NCBI RefSeq assembly: GCF_000276665.1
Contig: NW_004955404.1
Location: 35,828,545-35,892,544, forward strand
Reading direction: 5' to 3'
Source: Chinchilla lanigera
Lineage: Eukaryota; Chordata; Mammalia; Rodentia; Chinchillidae
Length of the DNA stretch: 64,000 nucleotides
Shown: positions 58,140 to 64,000 of the stretch, in pieces
Position numbering within the stretch: the stretch's first letter is position 1
Layout of the letters: each line of letters starts with the position of its first letter
Translations under genes and position numbers: made by a program
Notes under the pieces: model-generated
What the model saw: only the letters and a program-made list of their open reading frames with translations
The model's database searches: none
What the model was told of the DNA's origin: nothing

Positions 58140-58600
58140 CTAGTCATCATAAAGAAACTGTACATATATATACACTATACATTACATAGTTTATATATGC
58201 ATTATATGTGCTATTTATAAAATGCATTACATATCCACATTATATATTATATATAATATACAATAAGTCCCCAATTTAAAAACATTTGAGTTGGGAGCTC
58301 TCACAGATGTGAACAGACCTCCCAATGAGACAGCCATAGATGCAAACCAATCTCAGAAATAGCTCATGTCCGCTGGACATTGTCACAGTTGTGCTGCTAT
58401 TGCTTACTGTACAGTGTGATAATGTACAGTAGTACAGTACAGCTGGGGACTTCCTGTATTTGTGTGTGTTTTATACTTTATATTGTATATTTGTGTCAAA
58501 TATGTATAAAGGTTTGTTGGATTTATAAACAAAATCGATTTAAGAATGTTCTCCCGGAATATTCCTAATCACGGATTTACTGCAATAGGTGAATACTCTG
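58140..58600. repeat. AT-rich tract plus Tigger-like DNA transposon relic
   Basis: 58150-58262 is a TATA-rich palindromic tract. 58263-58600 reads 'aagtccccaatttaaaaaca', 'tttgagttgggagctctcac', 'atgtccgctggacattgtca', 'ctgtacagtgtgataatgta' and later 'acaaaatcgatttaagaatg', resembling 'acttacgaaca'-type sequence of Tigger-class mariner elements. Terminal inverted repeats cannot be defined. The 62-codon frame at 58380-58568 is inside it. Confidence 0.45.
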
Positions 58601-59635
58601 GCTTCCAGACCTTTGAGTGTCACTAAGCATTTGATCAGTGTACTGAAGAATGCACAGAAATGGCTCTTCAGACTTAGTACTGCAGAACTTTTAATTATTA
58701 TGCTTGCAAAAAGTTGAAAAAATCAAAATGATTTACGTTCCATATTTTTACTATTATTTCCAGTGTGTTTAAAATTAGTATTTTTTATTTAGGAAATTCT
58801 TTTCTCTTGTTATTTGCTGGTCTAAATAGAAGGTAATTTAATTTAAAATGATGGCTATAAGTGATTGCTAACATGTAACTGTTTTGGTGATAGAAATAAA
58901 GTTGAAGTAAATACCATTAATTATGCTGCTCTGCCAAAAACATGTAGCCTAGAAATGCATTTTATATGTGAAGTAATGTTCTGTGGAGAAGTAATTATGT
59001 AGTTTTGACTTTATTTATTTACTTCATACTTTTGTCATTTTTAAAATTTGTTAAGAACTTATAATTCCTTAAAATTTCTAGGCTATCCAATTTCTGAAAG
59101 ATTTCTTTTAAAAATTTGGTTGTCAGACTTGAAAAGTTATTTATTTATTTTAGAGATAATTTAGAAAAAATAAATACTGTGGTGAATATCATTTTACAAG
59201 CCTAAATTAAGTAAGTAGAATCAGTACACAAAACTGATTTGTGGCTTAGTCGGCATATACAAACCCTGCATTTGTCCTATGAATCTTTTCTATGCCCTTT
59301 AATAAACCACTTAATCTTCAGCATAATAATTCTATTGTTACTTGAATTTTCCCAGAAATATTTTATAAATTGCCTATAGAATTTTGAAATACTTACTGTT
59401 TTTTGAAAGTAGACATGTTAAGGAAAATACATTCTACTCAAATTTTGCTGTATGAAAATAATTTACTAAATATGCTCTACAAAACCCAGGGATTCCCAAA
59501 ACATTTTCAATGTAAAACACTGTGGGTAAAATACTTTTCATAACAATGTAAAAATATTATTTCCTACATCTCCTAACATGATGATGCAAAAGCAAGGAAA
59601 GATAAATTCCTAATTTTCTAGTCCCCTCGTACCAT
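58601..59635. other. Unique AT-rich DNA
   Basis: Nothing recognised. Confidence 0.5.
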
Positions 59636-60161
59636 TGCTGGAATCCTTGGGTCCTGCCCCACAGTGAGGAAGAATGAAACCACAGGCAAAGCAGGTACGT
59701 GCAAGCACATTTGTGTATTTAAAAGATATAAAGGCAAGAAAGTAAAAATATAAGTGCAAGAAAGGAAATAGTATAATGGCAAGAAAGTAAAGCTCTGGGT
59801 ATCTAGGAGGGGCTTCTGAGTAGGATACCTGTTAAGGATCTTTGTATAGGGGTTGTAAAGGGATTTCCAAGGGTGCTCAGGCCCTTGTGCAAGCAGTATA
59901 ATCTCTACCCTATAGGATACTACGTATTTTTAGGGTCCAGCTTATGCAATGTTCATGTAGTGTCTATGCAGGGCCCCTGTGTCCTGGAGGCAAAGGCCTG
60001 CTTGATCATGCTTTGGGGGCACCAGACAGCTCAAAGTCACCTGGAATATTTTTGTAAGATCCCTGGACACTGGAAACTCACCAGCCTTTACTTTGGGCTA
60101 CATGACTCCATTCTGAGACCTCTCTTCTTCCTGGCTAATAGAATCCATTAACTCCATTGCA
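59636..60161 (-). repeat. LTR-like block, antisense (boundaries approximate)
   Basis: About 525 bp with LTR-like texture. Read on the minus strand it has 'gaatggagtcatgtagccc' and 'tgagtttccagtgtccaggg' on the left and 'gtttcattcttcctcactgt' and 'ggggcaggacccaaggattc' on the right. 'gcaagaaagtaaa' and related purine motifs repeat at 59730-59790. CCATTG occurs near both ends (59632, 60154 and 60170) but does not give a clean target duplication. The 92-codon frame at 59873-60151 is inside. Family unassigned. Confidence 0.5.
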
Positions 60162-60639
60162 ATGTGATGCCATTGGTACTATATATTGTCCATATGAAGA
60201 AGCCTAAAATGTATCCGTTAAGGCAAAGAGAAAGGCTAGGACATAAAGAAGCCAGTTTGTAAATATCTGCACAGAAAACTATGGTAGACAACTCCCTAGA
60301 CTGTGGATATTAGATTATATTTTTGAGATCTGAGCACATAACATTAATATATAATCCCTGTAATCTGCATAATAATGTATGTCATCTATCAAAAATGAAG
60401 GAAAAAACTTAAAAATTTAACCAAAATGTGACTGTGTTCAAGAGGCTTTGTTTTCTTAATCTATGTTATTGATGCATTTTCAGAAAAGAAGAAATATGCA
60501 AAAAAGAAGTGTTTTTTTTGTGTGTGTTCATGAGTTGCTCTTTATTTGGGGGCAAACAATGCCACTATTACTATGACTATTAACTACAGTGTTAACTACT
60601 TGGCCAGAGGTAAGAGCAGCTATACTAACTTTGAAAATA
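60162..60639. other. Unique DNA
   Basis: Nothing recognised. Confidence 0.5.
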
Positions 60640-60840
60640 TGTTCAACAAGCCCATCTTCCAATACTCTGGGTTAGGAGCTATAATTATCCCAAATTTAAA
60701 AAGAGGAAATTGAAACAGAGATATATTAGCTAGCTTTGCCAGAGTCACACAACAAATGTTTGTTGGAGGTGGGGTTTATTTTTCCTCTGGTACATTCCAT
60801 ACAACACACTCTTATCTACCAATCCCTGGACATACAGGTA
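60640..60840 (-). repeat. MIR SINE, antisense
   Basis: 'aaagaggaaattgaaacaga', 'gctagctttgccagagtcac' and 'acaacaaatgtttgttggag' with 'gtggggtttatttttcct' follow the reverse complement of the MIR core. Confidence 0.78.
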
Positions 60841-61039
60841 TGTACTGTCTCAGACTGACCCAGTTAAAATAGCCTCCCCAGTAAGTCATTTGGTTTGGGT
60901 TCTTTATGGACCTAATAATTGATCACCTGACTTCTCACAGGAAATTTCTCAGCATCATCCATTTAATGAAATACTCATTTGCCAGTGATGACAAATTGAG
61001 TTTCTGGAACTAACCTGTGATGAACCATCCTGATTTTCT

Positions 61040-61140
61040 TTTTTTTTTTTTTGGTTTTTCTCCGGTACCGGGAACAGAACTCACGACCTTGCTCTTAGCC
61101 AGGCAGGCGCTTTTGCCGCTGAGCTAAATCCCCAGCCCCT
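61040..61140 (-). mobile_element. ID SINE, antisense, 15-bp target duplication
   Basis: T run, then 'tctccggtaccgggaacaga', 'actcacgaccttgctcttag' and 'gctaaatccccagcccct'. The flanks CCATCCTGATTTTCT (61025-61039) and CCATCTTGATTTTCT (61141-61155) differ at one position. Confidence 0.95.
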
Positions 61141-61155
61141 CCATCTTGATTTTCT

Positions 61156-62019
61156 GTTGACCTTGTAGGGAGGCTGTTCTCCAACATCTACTTGACTGTC
61201 AGATTGACTTGTTTAGCTGAAATACTGTGTTGCAGAACTCCTGCTCTTTCCCGTCAATGCACTGCAGAGGACAATATTTAAAGAATTAGTTTTACATAGT
61301 TCTTTGCCACTTTTACAGAAATTTCTCATATAGTTCTAGTTTATAAGAAATACAAAATATTTTCTCATATGAAGGAACTGGGATACACTAAGGTGGTCCC
61401 AGATGAAAATGGAAGAGCGCTCTGCTAATTATTACAAAATGAGGCCTTCCTCCACATTTTGGAGTCGTTGTTAGTTGCTCTGGACCTGTTTCCTTATATT
61501 TCACATCCATGTTGGAGAAACTGACCTCAGATAGGTTCATTCAAAGCTCTGCCACCTATATACTGAGCTAAGAAAAATAAGTTTTTATAATGTAGAAACA
61601 GAATTTGATAAAAAATTGAATTTTAGAAAATATCCATAAAACACATTTCTTGTGAGCATTCTGAGGAAATTATTGAAAAAAAAACTACAGTTTCTATATG
61701 AATATTTTCTCATCCAACTTTACAGACAACTGTTTATTATTATGTAGGGCCGTGTACTGACTCTACTATAGCTTCTAAATTCTCATTATTCCCAAATTTG
61801 TTCTCAAGATGGTATTTGACAGTGTTTTAAATGTAATTGATGTGTTTTCTTTCTGCAAAAACAAAAACCAAATCACAACGACTCCTTCTTGTAATAATGA
61901 GATATATTACAATATACACTAATGGAAGAAAGATGGAATTCAGGTGAGCAGTCTATGAAGATCAGACTTGAAGATATCAAAACTGCTTTTAATTGTAATT
62001 CTGCTCTATCACACTAGCC
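61156..62019. other. Unique AT-rich DNA
   Basis: Nothing recognised. Confidence 0.5.
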
Positions 62020-62130
62020 AAAATATATAATCTCTTTGACAAGATTTATTCATTTGTAAAAATAAAACTGAAAAAAACTTGAGGAGCAAGTTGCTTACAA
62101 TGCACTCAGCACAGTGTTTGGAAAATATGA
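62020..62130 (+). repeat. MIR 3' fragment, sense
   Basis: 'tctctttgacaagatttatt', 'catttgtaaaaataaaactg' and 'tgcactcagcacagtgtttg' follow the 3' half of MIR. Confidence 0.55.
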
Positions 62131-63309
62131 TTTTTAATCTTCCTGGTGAGAAATTTCTATTATTTATTCATCCATCAGTATTTCATGAACATAAAATTTA
62201 TGTTTATAAATCTTCATGTTGTTAAATTAGTTTAAAGGTTTTGTTTCTGGAAGATTCCCCTAAGAATTGGAGGTTAGAATGCTGAACTTATGGGAAAATG
62301 AGGCTTCTTGAAATTATTGTGGTAGTCTGAAAAAAATGTTCAAACACTGAAAACTAATATAAAGTTACCTTAATAGTATTGCTATTTCTGACTTTTTCTG
62401 GCATAGTTCCCCTTATAAATCCATAGTTATTTTTAGGAAATTATTCATCTCTTAATGTAAACTAGCAGCAATAATTTAAAAAACAATTAGGACATTACTT
62501 TTGCAGAATATAGGAATAGACATAGGTCAGTTACTGTTGGAATTAATTTTGAGAAGGGAGACATTAATTTTATTAACATCAAATATGTTAAAGCCTTCAA
62601 ATTTGATATTACAAAGTTCTTTAATATTTTAATGTAATATAAATTGGAATTTTAAAAAGCATTTATTAGATCTATAGTCAAGGAAAAAATGTAATTGTCC
62701 AAAAGGAGTTGTCTTTGTAAAAGAACAAGTTTGTCAAAAAAAATGCGGGAACTTTTCAAGAGTATCCAATCTGGGTTTTGCATTTTGTAGGCTCTGCAGC
62801 ATGAGCATATTCACATTTGATTTTGAATATGATTAATGAGAAGCATCAACTTGTATCTGTACTAACATTAACAAACATACAATATGTAATGCTCAGTAAG
62901 GCGATATTTTAATTAACTTTTCATGAGCTTAAAAGAGATTATAATTATATCAGTATCAACATGCACTCAGAGAAATGCCATTGCTTTTGAATTGTTTCTT
63001 TCTGTGCCTCTACCTAAGAGTTTCTGTGCTGAAAATTTCAAACATACTAATATACTGTGCTTAATTTTTGCAAATCTTCAATTTTGTGAGATAGAACGAC
63101 TGTTATAGGCACAATTAACACCCTTAAGTATCTCTAAATTTTCTTACAAGGTCTATGACTTTTGTTAAGTATTTAAATTTTTCCTCGTAGGAAGAATTTA
63201 ATTTCCTCAAAAGAATGTCTTGATTTGTATGTCTCAGAGTGTCTTCATAAATAGGTTGTGAGCTTTCCTAAGATACGGATTATGACTCATAGTTTTAATG
63301 TATTCCTTC
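62131..63309. other. Unique AT-rich DNA
   Basis: Nothing recognised. Confidence 0.5.
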
Positions 63310-63535
63310 GAGGCACTGGCTTAGAATTGTTTATTCAGACATTGTGTACTCTTTGAAGGTGTTCTATGACCTTTATGTTAAACACTGAGCAAACAGGCAT
63401 GAAAGTAAAAAAGAAAATTACTGCCCTCAGAATTTCAAGGGCTACTGAGTAGAAGACAAATCACCATGTAATTAAAATGAAATGTAATGAAAATATGATA
63501 CAGTGATAAGAAGGAAGGAGAAAACTGGCCAAATA
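63310..63535 (+). repeat. Possible L2 relic, sense
   Basis: 'ttaaacactgagcaaacagg', 'attactgccctcagaatttc' and 'aagggctactgagtagaaga' follow the L2 3'-end order; then 'gatacagtgataagaaggaa'. A run of 18 A follows at 63565-63582. Confidence 0.5.
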
Positions 63536-63905
63536 GGTTTTTGAAATAATTTTTTCAATCTGTTAAAAAAAAAAAAAAAAAACCCTGTTTTCTGAGTGGA
63601 AATGCTGAAAAAAACACTTCATCAGTCTCAAACTTCTGTGAGAGAAACACGAATTTCTGCCCCACAGAGGAGAAGAGATGTTATGAGTTGGGATGGAAAC
63701 AGAAAATTTAATTTAGAAAGGATAGAATAGTTATTAAAATAAAGATTTATTTAGAGCTCAGATTTCCATGTAATGTGTGCATGAGTATAATGCCTAAATA
63801 TTCCAGTAAGTGAAAAGGAGATCCAATAACTCTCTTAGATACAATAAGGTTCAAATGTGATAGAGGAGAAAAGCTATTTTCTGCCTTATTCAAAGTATTT
63901 TTACT

Positions 63906-64000
63906 GGGGCTGGGGATTTAGCTCAGCGGCAAAAGTGCCTGCTTGGCAAGCGCAAGGTCGTGAGTTCGGTTCCCGGTACCGGAGAAAAACCAAAACCAAA
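63906..64000 (+). mobile_element. ID SINE, sense, cut by window end
   Basis: Full head from 'ggggctggggatttagctca' to 'ggtaccggagaaaaacc', with the A-rich tail running off the window. The right target duplication is outside. Belongs to the 'ggtaccgg' subfamily. Confidence 0.95.

Noticed and set aside
1..64000. tRNA genes suggested by A- and B-box motifs
   Set aside because: All such motifs found belong to ID SINEs with A tails and target duplications; none folds into a complete tRNA as far as I can see.
1..64000. CRISPR arrays, operons or bacterial insertion sequences
   Set aside because: The SINE, L1 and LTR content shows mammalian nuclear DNA; no regularly spaced identical repeats with unique spacers are present.

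Overview
The window is mammalian nuclear DNA from a rodent. It is AT-rich, has no CpG island, no long open reading frame and no supported protein-coding gene. The rodent call rests on two SINE families: tRNA-Ala-derived ID elements with an oligo-A tail, and B1 (7SL-derived) elements carrying the rodent-specific internal quasi-duplication. The ID sequence differs from what I know of rat, mouse, squirrel and guinea-pig IDs. With the B1 and B1-ID composites this fits a non-murid lineage, possibly Castorimorpha (beaver, kangaroo rat, pocket gopher), but I cannot fix the species. The window looks like a gene desert or a very large intron.

Layout. 1-9 kb: unique AT-rich DNA with two ID elements, one B1, one B1-ID composite and a MIR. 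9-12.6 kb: MIR, an MLT1-type LTR, and an old L1 with ORF1-like sequence joined directly to the ORF2 3' end. 12.6-18.4 kb: mostly unique, with paired hairpins near 14.3 kb and a 90-bp exon-like block near 15.6 kb. 18.4-25.4 kb: a solo LTR with TG...CA ends and a 5-bp target duplication, a MaLR LTR, a rearranged L1 with a nested ID, and a compound microsatellite. 25.4-31.2 kb: an ID, a deleted U2 snRNA pseudogene beside a decayed ~37-bp tandem array, two B1 copies, a candidate conserved element and an L1 3' end.

31.2-44 kb: a possible decayed coding remnant, a local duplication flanking a MaLR LTR, several MIRs (one with an internal tandem repeat), a second MaLR LTR of the 19.5-kb family, and an L1 3' end that looks 5'-inverted. 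44-53 kb: two candidate regulatory blocks (44.1-44.6 and 45.0-45.2 kb), a (GT)n tract ending in a palindrome, and a second solo LTR of the 18.5-kb family, again with a perfect 5-bp target duplication. 53-64 kb: unique AT-rich DNA, L1, a hairpin cluster at 57.1 kb, a Tigger-like relic, an LTR-like block, MIR and L2 relics, and two IDs, the last cut by the window end.

No operon, CRISPR array or novel gene system is visible. The best-supported observations are structural: the two solo LTRs with intact target duplications, the rearranged L1, the U2 pseudogene lacking the branch-site-pairing region, the decayed 37-bp array, the ID subfamily structure, and a few unique blocks that may be enhancers or exons. 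All repeat family names come from memory of consensus sequences, not from a database search.
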